DNA of 47,359 bases from Acidobacteriota bacterium (lineage in GTDB: Bacteria > Acidobacteriota > Terriglobia > Versatilivoradales > Versatilivoraceae), in NCBI GenBank assembly GCA_022826755.1, contig JAJDUG010000003.1, forward strand, positions 1 to 47,359, written 5' to 3'. This document shows positions 35,053 through 43,252 of the stretch, piece by piece. The notes below the pieces were generated by a model. That model ran no database searches. It saw nothing but the letters and a program-made list of their open reading frames with translations, and was not told where the DNA came from. Numbering within the stretch: the first letter of the stretch is position 1; each line of letters starts with the position of its first letter. The position numbers were made by a program, and so were the translations under genes.

Positions 35053-35204
35053 GTGATCAGTGGCTAGTGGTCAGTGGTCAGTTCCAAAAACAGAAACTCT
35101 GGCCCCTTTTCTCCAACTCTGAAAGATTTGACTCCCTTGTCAACAGTTACGGTCTCTCACGCAGGTCATCCACTGATCACTGGCCACCAGCCACTGACCA
35201 CTAG
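35053..35204. repeat. inverted GTGGTCAGTGG-type repeats between cytochrome b and octaheme genes
   Basis: CTAGTGGTCAGTGG (35064-35077) is perfectly inverted as CCACTGACCACTAG (35191-35204), and GTGATCAGTGG (35053-35063) as CCACTGATCAC (35170-35180). The right arm contains the stop codon of the cytochrome b C-terminal gene. Another copy of AGTGGTCAGTGG lies at 47095-47106. This is a dispersed non-coding repeat, distinct from element A. Confidence 0.7.
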
Positions 35205-36136
35205 ATGTTGAACCAGGGAGTGACCCACACGTACTTGATCCGAAACAGCAGTCTCGCCACCATCTTGGCCGGCAAGAGCATCATGGTGACCAGGAAAAAT
35301 TGCAGGAGCACGTATTGAATCAAGCTCATGCGGTTGTAGATTTTCCGGTTGAACGCATTCCAGGTAAACAGCTTGTGCACTCCCAGGGCGGTCACCAGGG
35401 CAAACAGGCCGACGACTGCCGCCCCGAAGAGGCTCTTGCCCAGCATGCTGGTGATGCCGAACATGTCCGGCAGATCCCGATTGGCCTCGAAGATCAGCTT
35501 GTTGTGGTCCCAGGTCTGACCCGGCCAGAACCAGATCCACCCCGGACCCCGAATGAAAGTGCCGATGACCACCATCGACAACCACAACACGATAAAGCCG
35601 AAGAAGAAGGCCCAAATGGCGAACTTCCGCTGCTTGTAAGTGTAATAGCCGTTCCCGAGCGGGTTGGTGTCCATGTAGGGAATCACCATGAGCCCCACCA
35701 GAATCAGGGTCGGGAGCACCACGCCGGCCATCCAGGGATCGAAATAGACCAGCATCTCCTGCAGCCCCAGAAAGTACCAGGGCGCCTTTGCCGGGTTCAT
35801 GGTCAGGGAGGGATTGGCCGGCTCTTCCAGAGGCGCGTCCAGGGTTATCGACCACACCATCAGAATGAAGGTGACGATGATGGCGACCAGGAACTCCATG
35901 CGCAACAGGTAGGGCCAGACCTGAACTTCCCGAGCCCAGCCCGGTTTCCAGGGCTGCGTCTTGCGGTGGTGGGTCTTGGCCATCTCCGGGTCGGCTTCCA
36001 GCCTGTCGATCAGCCGGTCGTTGGCGAACGCCTGCCGGAGGCCGTACCAGGTGTAGAAAGGGATGACCAGGATGAGCAGGACGATCGGAACATTGTCGGG
36101 CAGGGTGGTGATTTCCCAGAGCTGAACCCAATCCAC
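35201..36136 (-). CDS. cytochrome b C-terminal (subunit IV-like) protein
   Basis: A 311-residue membrane protein forming the second half of a split cytochrome b in the quinol:cytochrome c reductase. NPAKAPWYFLGLQEML contains APWYF (118-122) where the quinol-site PEWY is usual. More helices follow than in plant-type subunit IV, including FAIWAFFFGFIVLWLSMVV and a C-terminal pair. The start is GTG 36136, preceded by AAGGAGG at 6-base spacing; the frame extends to a TTG at 36202 but without a ribosome site. It lies between the b6-like gene and the octaheme cytochrome. Confidence 0.88.
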   Translation of the reverse strand: MDWVQLWEITTLPDNVPIVLLILVIPFYTWYGLRQAFANDRLIDRLEADPEMAKTHHRKTQPWKPGWAREVQVWPYLLRMEFLVAIIVTFILMVWSITLDAPLEEPANPSLTMNPAKAPWYFLGLQEMLVYFDPWMAGVVLPTLILVGLMVIPYMDTNPLGNGYYTYKQRKFAIWAFFFGFIVLWLSMVVIGTFIRGPGWIWFWPGQTWDHNKLIFEANRDLPDMFGITSMLGKSLFGAAVVGLFALVTALGVHKLFTWNAFNRKIYNRMSLIQYVLLQFFLVTMMLLPAKMVARLLFRIKYVWVTPWFNI

Positions 36137-36209
36137 TGATTTCCTCCTTATCCTTTTCCGGGTCGTTCCCGGTCGAAGGGCCTCGAACGATGGCCCCGCC
36201 AACGAACGC

Positions 36210-37115
36210 TCAGAACCTTCGCGGCTCTTTGATTTCGGATTCCAGCATCACGGGAGCCGGTCCCGAGATGCCGCCGTCCTTGCGGACCCTCCAGAAGTGA
36301 ACGGCCATGAATATCCCCGCGATCAGGGGAATGGCGATGCAGTGCCAGATGTAGGCGCGCAAGAGCGCGTTGGAGTCCACGATGGAGCCCCCCAGCAGAG
36401 CAAAGCGAACGTCGTTGAAGGCGGTCATGCCGAACTCCGGTCCCAACGGACCCTCGTGCCCCAGCAAAGGCGTCGCCCGCGCCATGTTGGTGCCCACGGT
36501 GACTGCCCAGAAGCCGAGCTGATCGTCCGGCAGCAGGTATCCGGTGAAGGACAGCAGCATGGTGAGCAGCATCAGAATGACGCCCACCATCCAGTTGAAC
36601 TCCCGCGGCTTCTTGTAGGAGCCCGTCAGGAAGACCCTGAACATGTGCAGCCAGACCGTGATGATCATCAAGTGGGCGGCCCAGCGATGCATGTTTCTCA
36701 AGAGCTTCCCGAAGGGCACGTCGTGTTCCAGGTAGAGAATGTCCCGGAAGGCCTGGACCTTGGTGGGGTGGTAGTAGAACATCAGCAGGACGCCGGTGAA
36801 GGTCAACACGATGAACAGATAGAAGGTGATCCCTCCCATGCCCCAGGTGTAATTGTAGGCGACCGCGTCGCGGTTGATCTTGGCGGGGTGCAGGTGCAGG
36901 AAGACGTTGGACAGGATCCCCAGCGCGCGGTTGCGCGGCTTCTCGTCGTGGGTTACCCGGAAGATCGACTTGTAGAGTTGGGTCTTCTGCGGCTTCTTGA
37001 GCGACTGGACATCGTCGAGAGCCTTGTCCTTGAGACCCTTCACCTCCTTCAGGACACCGCCGATCAAGGCCGTCGCCTTGCCCGCCGGTTTCTGCTCTTT
37101 CAGATCATCTGCCAT
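36210..37115 (-). CDS. cytochrome b6-like protein (N-terminal cytochrome b)
   Basis: A 301-residue membrane protein carrying the two b haems. The first His pair is in HRWAAHLMIITVWLH, the His 14 positions apart; the second pair is in WHCIAIPLIAGIFMAVHF, 15 apart, the spacing of b6-type proteins. SFTGYLLPDDQLGFWAV is the family quinol-site helix. A cytoplasmic N-terminal extension of about 90 residues, Lys-rich, precedes the first helix. ATG 37115 follows GAGGAG; the upstream open frame overlaps the Rieske gene and is not used. With the Rieske and subunit IV-like neighbours it makes up the redox core of a b6c-like complex. Confidence 0.93.
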   Translation of the reverse strand: MADDLKEQKPAGKATALIGGVLKEVKGLKDKALDDVQSLKKPQKTQLYKSIFRVTHDEKPRNRALGILSNVFLHLHPAKINRDAVAYNYTWGMGGITFYLFIVLTFTGVLLMFYYHPTKVQAFRDILYLEHDVPFGKLLRNMHRWAAHLMIITVWLHMFRVFLTGSYKKPREFNWMVGVILMLLTMLLSFTGYLLPDDQLGFWAVTVGTNMARATPLLGHEGPLGPEFGMTAFNDVRFALLGGSIVDSNALLRAYIWHCIAIPLIAGIFMAVHFWRVRKDGGISGPAPVMLESEIKEPRRF

Positions 37116-37171
37116 GGAAAAACTCCTCGCATAAATGCTTGCAATTCCCGTTACGCAGGATCGGCTGCCGA

Positions 37172-37807
37172 CTACAACTGGAGGAACGCCCCCGGGTCCC
37201 GGAACTCCGACCGCATTCCCTTGGGCCACTCGTAGAGGACGCTGGTGTCCACCACGATCTGCCCTTCGGCGTCGAGCTCAACCTTGGCGCGGTCCAGGGG
37301 CCGGGGAGCCGGGCCTTCGAAATTGATTCCCTCGCTGTCGTAACCGCTTCCGTGGCAGGGACACTTGAACTTGTTCTCGCTGGGCTTCCAGTCCGGAGTG
37401 CATCCCAGGTGCGTGCAGCGGGCGTAGACCACAAAGAGCCCCTCGGCATCGCGCACCACCCAGATCCGCTGTTTCTGGAACTTGGTATCCACGCCATAGC
37501 CGAAGTCGGAGGGGTACCCAATGCGGAACAGCGTCTTGGGTTCGAACAGGGTCCTGGGAAAGAAGAAGCGCAGGAACATGAAGAAATTGATTCCCAGGAA
37601 CCCCGTAACCAGGGCTTGCACGGTGCGACGGCGGCGCTTGGCGGGATCGACCGACTCGCCTCTCCCGAACAAATTCAGGATCCTCGCTACCAACCCTGCC
37701 TTGGGTTTTTCCTGAACCTTGGCGGGCGGCTTCCGCCTGGATGGCGCGGCTCTTGGAGTCGCACCGGTTCGGGGCTGCTTGGGACGGTCACTTTCAGTAT
37801 TTGGCAT
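37172..37807 (-). CDS. Rieske iron-sulfur protein
   Basis: A 211-residue membrane-anchored 2Fe-2S protein taking one electron from quinol in the bc complex. The cluster ligands are in CTHLGC and CPCHGSGYDSEG, both complete. One membrane helix (RTVQALVTGFLGINFFMFLRFFF) is preceded by a basic, Pro-rich, probably cytoplasmic N-terminus of about 60 residues, with several Arg before the helix as in Tat-type Rieske export. ATG 37807 has GGAGGAG just upstream. It is the first gene of the long respiratory transcript. Confidence 0.93.
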   Translation of the reverse strand: MPNTESDRPKQPRTGATPRAAPSRRKPPAKVQEKPKAGLVARILNLFGRGESVDPAKRRRRTVQALVTGFLGINFFMFLRFFFPRTLFEPKTLFRIGYPSDFGYGVDTKFQKQRIWVVRDAEGLFVVYARCTHLGCTPDWKPSENKFKCPCHGSGYDSEGINFEGPAPRPLDRAKVELDAEGQIVVDTSVLYEWPKGMRSEFRDPGAFLQL

Positions 37808-38185
37808 CCACTCCTCCAAGGGTTCCGAGGGGTGACTGGCGGAGTCTGGTTGAATTTTGATTGCTAGGCAAAATGTTGGGCGGCGAGCACGAAGGTGCGC
37901 CGACTACGGAAGTATCCAGATTTTAGTCTAAAAACGCGGATTGTCAATAGCCTGGTGACAGGGATTCTCTGTGGAACCTCCATTGGAGATGGTAACCTTG
38001 TTTCTGAAACAGGACACCGCAGCCGCCGGCGCCCTCAAATTTTTCTTGCCCCGTCCTTTTCCATTCAAAGTATAATACCTCGCACACGTGACCAGTCAGC
38101 AATGATCCCCCATCCAGAGTGCTACTGAGCAAGTGGACCGGCACCCGGGCTTCCGTCCGGGCCTGCCTGCAACCGCGAGAAACTG
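37808..38185. other. divergent spacer upstream of respiratory cluster
   Basis: No gene is seen. This region separates the minus-strand respiratory genes from the plus-strand zinc-ribbon gene and should hold both promoters. A plus-strand -10/-35 candidate is listed separately. For the minus strand the area around 37915-37945 is AT-rich and is the likeliest promoter site, though no clear hexamer pair can be assigned. Confidence 0.4.
38046..38076 (+). promoter_or_regulatory. candidate sigma70 promoter for zinc-ribbon gene
   Basis: TTGCCC (38046-38051) and a perfect TATAAT (38071-38076) are separated by 19 bases, slightly long. The start codon follows about 110 bases later. Confidence 0.45.
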
Positions 38186-38611
38186 ATGTCGAGAAAATAC
38201 CGCCAGCCCGGTTATCAGGACAATGAACGGGAGTCGCGGCCCCGGGTCCGAAAGCCGTCCAGGCCCCGGGGCGCCCCCGAGTTCCGCGCCAAGCCCATGC
38301 CCGGCTTTCAGGAAGTGGTCCGCTGCACCATGTGCGGGGCGACCACATCACACGATATCGGGCTGGAGACACGGTGTCCCAAGTGCGGGGCCGACCTCCA
38401 TACCTGCCGGCAGTGTGTATTCTTCGATACCTCGGCTCGCCTGGAATGCACCCAGAAGATTCCTGAACGCATCCCCCGCAAAGGGGTGCGCAACCAATGC
38501 GGCCTGTTCGTGGCCAAGAAGACCATCGAACGACAAACCACCTCCTTCACCCCGGCGGCTCCCGGCCCCAAGACGGCCCGGGAAGCCTTCGACGCCCTCT
38601 TCAAGAATTGA
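38186..38611 (+). CDS. zinc-ribbon protein of unknown function
   Basis: A 141-residue soluble protein. The first 40 residues are Arg/Pro-rich and probably disordered. The middle has two CxxC pairs typical of a zinc ribbon (CTMCGA and CPKCGADL), then CRQCVFFD and two further isolated Cys (in LECTQ and NQCGLF) that could form a second metal site. The C-terminal AREAFDALFKN is helical. There is no membrane segment. I recognise no named family; the metal-binding core suggests nucleic acid or protein binding. It stands alone between the respiratory cluster and tRNA-Leu. Confidence 0.75.
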   Translation: MSRKYRQPGYQDNERESRPRVRKPSRPRGAPEFRAKPMPGFQEVVRCTMCGATTSHDIGLETRCPKCGADLHTCRQCVFFDTSARLECTQKIPERIPRKGVRNQCGLFVAKKTIERQTTSFTPAAPGPKTAREAFDALFKN

Positions 38612-38792
38612 ACCGAACCCAGACGGCGGACGGGACACCCGTGCCCCGGGCGGATGGAAGCGAAGCTGGCGCGGGGGCATCGACGTCCGGCCCGACCGCG
38701 CCGCTTCCCGAGCAGCGGGTCCGACGGAGGGAAACCTGTAGCGTTGGTGTCTCTGCAGATGGGTTGAACGCGAGAAGGAACGGGTAGAGTGT

Positions 38793-38877
38793 TGGTGCGG
38801 AAGGCGGGACTTGAACCCGCATGGCTTGCGCCGCCACCCCCTCAAGATGGTGTGTCTGCCAATTCCACCACTTCCGC
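38793..38877 (-). tRNA. tRNA-Leu (anticodon GAG)
   Basis: The minus strand folds into a class II tRNA. The acceptor arm GCGGAAG pairs with CTTCCGC. The D arm contains GGAATTGGCAGA. The anticodon stem CCATC/GGTGG encloses loop TTGAGGG, giving anticodon GAG. There is a short variable arm and the T arm has GGTTCAAGTCC. A discriminator A (38796) is followed by an encoded CCA (38793-38795). Confidence 0.93.
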
Positions 38878-38909
38878 ACGCCGGACTGGACTCCCCGGGA
38901 GGGCGCGTG

Positions 38910-39293
38910 CTATTCCGCCCGCTGGGAGCCGGACTCATCCTCCTCAACCGGTGCTGCCGGGCTCTCGGGCGACTGAGGGGCTGGTGTGGCCGCGGGGCTC
39001 TCGGGGGGAGCCTCTTCCCGGGGCGCAGTCGCGGCCGCGTCCTGCATGATGGAGCGACCTTCGTCCTGAGTCGTCAGCAGCGACAGGGTAAAGGAGGTAG
39101 CCATGAAGATGATGGCCGCACCGGTGGTCAGCTTCGAAAGAAACGTGGCCGTGCCCCTGGCCCCGAAGGCTGTCTGGGAACCGCCCCCGCCGAAGGCGCC
39201 TGCCAGGTCCGCCCCCTTTCCCGACTGCAGCAGCACAATCAGGATCAACAGCAGGCAGACGATTACATGGATGATTTGCAGTAGCAGCGCCAT
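38910..39293 (-). CDS. secG: preprotein translocase subunit SecG
   Basis: A 127-residue small membrane subunit of the SecYEG channel. It begins MALLLQIIHVIVCLLLILIVLLQSGKGADLAG, the typical first helix and loop, followed by FGGGGSQTAFGARGTATFLSKLT and the second helix. The tail of about 50 residues is Ala/Pro/Glu-rich and low in complexity, longer than usual. ATG 39293 shares one base with the tpiA stop (TGATG), so the two are translationally coupled; the pairing of secG with tpiA is common. Confidence 0.93.
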   Translation of the reverse strand: MALLLQIIHVIVCLLLILIVLLQSGKGADLAGAFGGGGSQTAFGARGTATFLSKLTTGAAIIFMATSFTLSLLTTQDEGRSIMQDAAATAPREEAPPESPAATPAPQSPESPAAPVEEDESGSQRAE

Positions 39294-40066
39294 CAGGTCT
39301 GGAAGTTGACTATTGCGGCAAAGGATTCGGCCTTCAGACTTGCCCCGCCCACCAGGGCGCCGTCGATGTCGGCCCGGGCCATCAACCCGTCCACGTTTTC
39401 CGGCTTGACACTGCCGCCGTAAAGGATGGGCAATCGCTCGGCCGCCAGCCGACCAAAGACCTCCGCGGCCAAACCCCGAATGAAGGCGTGTACATCCTGG
39501 GCCATCTCCGGTGTTGCCGCCCGCCCGGTGCCGATCGCCCACACCGGTTCGTAGGCAATCATCGTACGGGAAAGGGCATCCTCTGTCAAGCCGGCCAGCG
39601 ACTGGCGAAACTGGGCGCCGACGACCTCCCGGGTCCGTCCGGACTCGCGCTCCGAGAGATGTTCTCCCAGGCAGACGATGGGGTTGAGGCCCGCTTTGAG
39701 AGCCGCCGCAGCCTTGCGACCGACGGCCTGGCTGGTCTCGCCGAACAGGCTCCGCCGCTCGGAGTGTCCCAGGATGGCGTAGCGGCAGCCGGCCTCGGCC
39801 ACCATGCCCGGGGATACCTCTCCGGTAAAGGCCCCCTGGCTCTCCCAATAGAGGTCCTGGGCCGCGATGGCGATGGGGCTGCCTTCAGCGGCCCGGGCCG
39901 CGGCCCAAAGGGCGGTGAAGGGGGGCGCCACCACGATGTCGCAATGGCGCGATGCTTCCACCAGAGGCTTCAGTTGCCGGATCAACTCCACGCTTTCCCG
40001 GACCGTCCGATGCATCTTCCAATTCCCGGCGATGACCGGGCGCCTGCTGGGGGTTGGGGACTCCAT
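39293..40066 (-). CDS. tpiA: triosephosphate isomerase
   Basis: A 257-residue glycolytic enzyme interconverting dihydroxyacetone phosphate and glyceraldehyde 3-phosphate. It has the substrate Lys in GNWKMHR (residues 14-20), the catalytic His in ILGHSERR and the catalytic Glu in AYEPVWAIGTG; the phosphate-binding ILYGGSVKPEN lies near the end. Length is normal. ATG 40066 is used because GAGGAAC precedes it; the frame continues to 40129, but that part runs into the flank of repeat element B. It is downstream of pgk on the same strand, with the element between them. Confidence 0.96.
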   Translation of the reverse strand: MESPTPSRRPVIAGNWKMHRTVRESVELIRQLKPLVEASRHCDIVVAPPFTALWAAARAAEGSPIAIAAQDLYWESQGAFTGEVSPGMVAEAGCRYAILGHSERRSLFGETSQAVGRKAAAALKAGLNPIVCLGEHLSERESGRTREVVGAQFRQSLAGLTEDALSRTMIAYEPVWAIGTGRAATPEMAQDVHAFIRGLAAEVFGRLAAERLPILYGGSVKPENVDGLMARADIDGALVGGASLKAESFAAIVNFQT

Positions 40067-40098
40067 GGGACTGTTCCTCCGAAGCCGGCGGTGGCTCA

Positions 40099-40225
40099 AC
40101 CCGCATTTCTCACCAGGACGCGGTTGCACTGTTAGAGACTGTGTATTTTCAAACCGTTATGGGTCCTCTTGGGGAATGGCAAGAAAACAGACGGTGCTGG
40201 GCATGCCCTGGTGAGAAATGCGGGT
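40099..40225. repeat. palindromic repeat element B (perfect 19-bp inverted ends)
   Basis: ACCCGCATTTCTCACCAGG (40099-40117) is perfectly inverted at 40207-40225, giving a 127-base element with a unique centre and no open frame. The ends match those of element A (26219-26463) while the centre does not. Its right end overlaps the pgk stop codon by one base, and it fills the pgk-tpiA spacer. Confidence 0.78.
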
Positions 40226-41415
40226 CAAGCTCTGTCGCTCAACGACTCCACGCCCGGCAGTTTTCGGCCACTCAGAAATTCCAGCGAAGCCCCGCCGCCT
40301 GTCGAGATGTGCGTAATTCGCTCGGCGACACCCGCCCGGCGGACGGCGGCGATCGAATCGCCCCCGCCCACGATCGTGGTGGCCGCGCCGGCCGCCGCGG
40401 CTTGCGCCAGGGACAGGGTGCCCCCGGCAAAGCGGTCGATCTCGAACACGCCCACCGGCCCGTTCCAGAGAATGGTTCCCGCCGTGGAGAGGATCTTCCG
40501 AAAGCGGGAGCGGGTTTCAGGACCGATATCGACCCCCATCCACTCCGGACCGATCTCCCCGATGGAAATCACCCGGCTCGGGGCGCCGGGCTCCAGCTCG
40601 CGGGTGACGACGTGATCGACGGGCAGGACCAGGGGAACCCCGGCCTGCTCCGCTTTCCGCAGCAGACCCCTTGCCAGCGGAATCTTGTCCTCTTCCACCA
40701 GGGACCTCCCCACCTCCACCCCCAGGGCCCGCAGGAACGTGTAGGCCATTCCGCCACCCACCAGCATCCCGTCGACCCGCTGCACCAGGTTCTCGATGAC
40801 CTCGATCTTGTCGGAAACCTTGGCTCCGCCCAGAACGGCCACAAAGGGCCGGTCGGGATGTTCCAGGGCCTTGCCGAGATAGGAGAGTTCCCGTTCCATC
40901 AGGAGGCCGGCCGCTCCCCCGCCGACGAACCGAACCATGCCGGCCGTGGAGGCATGGGCTCGATGGGCGGCCCCGAAGGCGTCGTTGACATAGCAGTCGC
41001 AGAGGCGCGCCAGCCGCCGGCAGAAGGACTCGCGGTTGGCCTCCTCCTCCGGGTGGAAGCGCAGGTTTTCCAACAGCAGAACCTGGCCCGTGCCCAGTTC
41101 CGCGCATTGCCTCTGCACCGCTTCCCCGACGCAATCCCCGGCCATTTTGACCGGCTTGCCGATGGCATCTTCCAGCGCGCCCGCCACGGGCTTCAGGCTC
41201 AGGCCAGGATCGACCCGCCCCCGAGGACGTCCCAGATGGGAGGCCAGCAGCACTCTGGCACCACGGGACAGCGCATAGCCAATGGTCGGAAGGCTGGCTT
41301 GAATCCGGGTGGCATCGGCAACCCGGCCCGAATCATCCAGGGGGACGTTGAAGTCGGCCCGAATGAAGAGCCGCCGGCCGTCGAGGTCCAAATCCCGAAT
41401 GGAGAGCTTGTCCAT
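40225..41415 (-). CDS. pgk: phosphoglycerate kinase
   Basis: A 396-residue glycolytic kinase making ATP from 1,3-bisphosphoglycerate. The N-terminal domain has [13 protein letters not shown] and [11 protein letters not shown]. The [13 protein letters not shown] and [13 protein letters not shown] segments bind substrate, and [14 protein letters not shown] with WNGPVGVFE and VVGGGDS-like GGGDSIAAV form the nucleotide site. Length and domain order are normal. ATG 41415 has no evident Shine-Dalgarno. It probably forms a unit with tpiA and secG, although repeat element B separates pgk from tpiA. Confidence 0.96.
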   Translation of the reverse strand: MDKLSIRDLDLDGRRLFIRADFNVPLDDSGRVADATRIQASLPTIGYALSRGARVLLASHLGRPRGRVDPGLSLKPVAGALEDAIGKPVKMAGDCVGEAVQRQCAELGTGQVLLLENLRFHPEEEANRESFCRRLARLCDCYVNDAFGAAHRAHASTAGMVRFVGGGAAGLLMERELSYLGKALEHPDRPFVAVLGGAKVSDKIEVIENLVQRVDGMLVGGGMAYTFLRALGVEVGRSLVEEDKIPLARGLLRKAEQAGVPLVLPVDHVVTRELEPGAPSRVISIGEIGPEWMGVDIGPETRSRFRKILSTAGTILWNGPVGVFEIDRFAGGTLSLAQAAAAGAATTIVGGGDSIAAVRRAGVAERITHISTGGGASLEFLSGRKLPGVESLSDRA

Positions 41416-41796
41416 GATGAGGGATTATCCACGAAGGGCACCGGGAAACACGAAGAAATATTCAAACGATCATCTCCGGGCGTCCGCTCCCAATTTCGCG
41501 AAGCGTCGTTCAAGAAACTCAAGTATCACTTCCCCCTCGAGGGGGAGTCGGAGAGACAAGGGCAAAGCCCGCCGTCGATCCGGTGGGGGGCCAACTCGGC
41601 GTCCCGTTAGCGGAGCCCGCAGCCGAGCCGAATGGCGAAGGCCGATCCGGTGGGGGGCCAACCAGCACTCATCACCCTGCCCCCAACCGGCCGTTCTTGA
41701 CCTTGGCGACCGCAAGACATCACAATCGGACCGACAGGTTGCCAACAATGAACCCTCTTGCACTACTGTCGCTGGCGACCCGGTGAGAGGTGAGAA
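41416..41796. other. divergent spacer pgk / kdtA with repeats
   Basis: No gene is supported. It contains a perfect 16-base palindrome TCCCCCTCGAGGGGGA (41531-41546), a 20-base direct repeat, and close to kdtA a partial copy of the element A/B arm (41789-41804). The part at 41450-41530 is less GC-rich and may hold a promoter for pgk or kdtA. Confidence 0.45.
41576..41662. repeat. 20-bp direct repeat pair
   Basis: CGATCCGGTGGGGGGCCAAC occurs identically at 41576-41595 and 41643-41662, 67 bases apart. The bases between carry no open frame. It may be a duplicated dispersed repeat or a binding-site pair ahead of kdtA. Confidence 0.65.
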
Positions 41797-43137
41797 ATGA
41801 GGGTTCCCGGTCGACGGCGGAATGGGCAGGCATTGATTCGGCGACTCTACAGCCTGGGCTTCACACTGGCCTTCCTCCTGGCGCTGCCCTACTTTCTGAT
41901 CCAAGCCCTCCGGCATCGCAAGTATCTCTCCAGCTTGACCGAGCGCTTGGGATTGCTCCCCAGAGATATCGGCAGGGTGGGGGCGGGCGGCATCTGGGTC
42001 CACGCGGTGTCGGTTGGCGAAGTGCTGTCGGTGCTGCCTCTGATCAAGCAGATCAGGCGGCGATGGCCCGGACGGCCTCTCTTCCTCTCCACCACCTCGG
42101 GAACCGGTCAGGAACTGGCCCGCAGGAACCGGCAGGGGCTGGCGGGTGTCTTCTACTTCCCCCTGGACTGGAAGTTCGCCGTGCGCCGAAGTCTCGACCA
42201 GGTGCGACCCGGCCTGGTTCTGATTCTGGAAACCGAGATCTGGCCGAATTTCCTGCATGAATGCCGGCAGCGGCAAATCCCGGTCTGTCTGGCCAACGGA
42301 CGCATCTCCGACCGGTCCTTCAGAAAATATCGCCGCTTCCGCCGCTGGTTGTCCCGGGCTGTGAGCCTGTTCGACTGCTGCTGCATGCAAGACCCGGTGG
42401 ACCGGGAACGCATTGTCTTCCTGGGTGCGCCTCCCGACAAGGTGAAGGTGTGCGGCAACCTGAAATACGAAATCGAGCCGCCCCGGCGGCTCCAATCCAG
42501 GCTGGTCGAATTTCGCTCCCTGATGCGGCTCTCCTCCACGCCTTTCCTGGTGGTGGCCGGCAGCACCAGGAGCAACGAGGAGACTCCCGTATTGCGCGCC
42601 TTCCGGTCGCTGCAGCGGGAGTGTCCCCAAGCCCGACTGCTGCTGGCTCCCCGGCACCCGGGCCGCTGTGCCGAAGTGGAGCAGTTGTTGACCTCCCAAT
42701 CCTTTCGTTTTGTCAAGCGATCCGAATTGTCCGACATGGTAATACCCGCGGACGGGAACCCGCCCGCGGAAGTCATCCTGCTGGATACCCTGGGAGAACT
42801 GCCGGTGCTTTACGCCCTGGCCGACCTGGTCTTCGTGGGAGGGAGCCTGATCCCCTGGGGCGGACACAACCTGTTGGAGCCCGCCCTGTTCAGGAAGCCG
42901 GTGCTGTTCGGTCCCCACATGAACAATTTTCGCGAGATGGCCCGGCACTTTATACAAGCCGAGGCCGGCATAATGGTTCAGAATGAAGTCGAGCTGGGTG
43001 AGCGCTTCGTCGAGCTCTTTCGGGACGGCGCCTCCCGCCGGCGGCTGGGCAGCAACGGCTACCGGATTATCCAGGCCAATCAAGGGGCCGGAGCCAGGAT
43101 CCTGGACCGGATCGCCCAATGCCTGCCTCCCGGATGA
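41797..43137 (+). CDS. kdtA: 3-deoxy-D-manno-octulosonic acid transferase KdtA/WaaA
   Basis: A 446-residue inner-membrane glycosyltransferase adding Kdo to lipid A precursor. One N-terminal membrane helix (about 14-35) is followed by the GT-B fold: IWVHAVSVGEVLSVLPLIK with the catalytic Glu of SVGE, LILETEIWPN, the NGRISDRS loop, and in the C-terminal half VVAGSTR, LLAPRHPGR, and FVGGSLIPWGGHNLLEPA for donor binding. AGGTGAG precedes ATG 41797; that ribosome-binding stretch coincides with a partial repeat arm. First gene of an LPS core operon running through lpxK, waaF, gmhB and the heptose kinase. Confidence 0.95.
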   Translation: MRVPGRRRNGQALIRRLYSLGFTLAFLLALPYFLIQALRHRKYLSSLTERLGLLPRDIGRVGAGGIWVHAVSVGEVLSVLPLIKQIRRRWPGRPLFLSTTSGTGQELARRNRQGLAGVFYFPLDWKFAVRRSLDQVRPGLVLILETEIWPNFLHECRQRQIPVCLANGRISDRSFRKYRRFRRWLSRAVSLFDCCCMQDPVDRERIVFLGAPPDKVKVCGNLKYEIEPPRRLQSRLVEFRSLMRLSSTPFLVVAGSTRSNEETPVLRAFRSLQRECPQARLLLAPRHPGRCAEVEQLLTSQSFRFVKRSELSDMVIPADGNPPAEVILLDTLGELPVLYALADLVFVGGSLIPWGGHNLLEPALFRKPVLFGPHMNNFREMARHFIQAEAGIMVQNEVELGERFVELFRDGASRRRLGSNGYRIIQANQGAGARILDRIAQCLPPG

Positions 43138-43141
43138 GCGC

Positions 43142-43159
43142 AGCCCGCGTTTCTCACCG
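43142..43159 (+). repeat. half copy of element A/B arm after kdtA
   Basis: AGCCCGCGTTTCTCACCG begins 4 bases after the kdtA stop codon and differs from the element A left arm by one internal base. No inverted partner was found before lpxK, so this is a single arm or a decayed element. Confidence 0.6.
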
Positions 43160-43252
43160 CGGGGCATGGCGAAGGCGGCCCGGCAGCGATCGATGCAAAC
43201 GCCGATGGGGCGGCGGTTCGGCCCGGACGCTGCCGGCCGGGGATCTCAAGGG

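Noticed and set aside
41470-43167. 565-codon minus-strand open frame opposite kdtA
   Set aside because: Antisense to kdtA, which has all family motifs; the translation is low in complexity.
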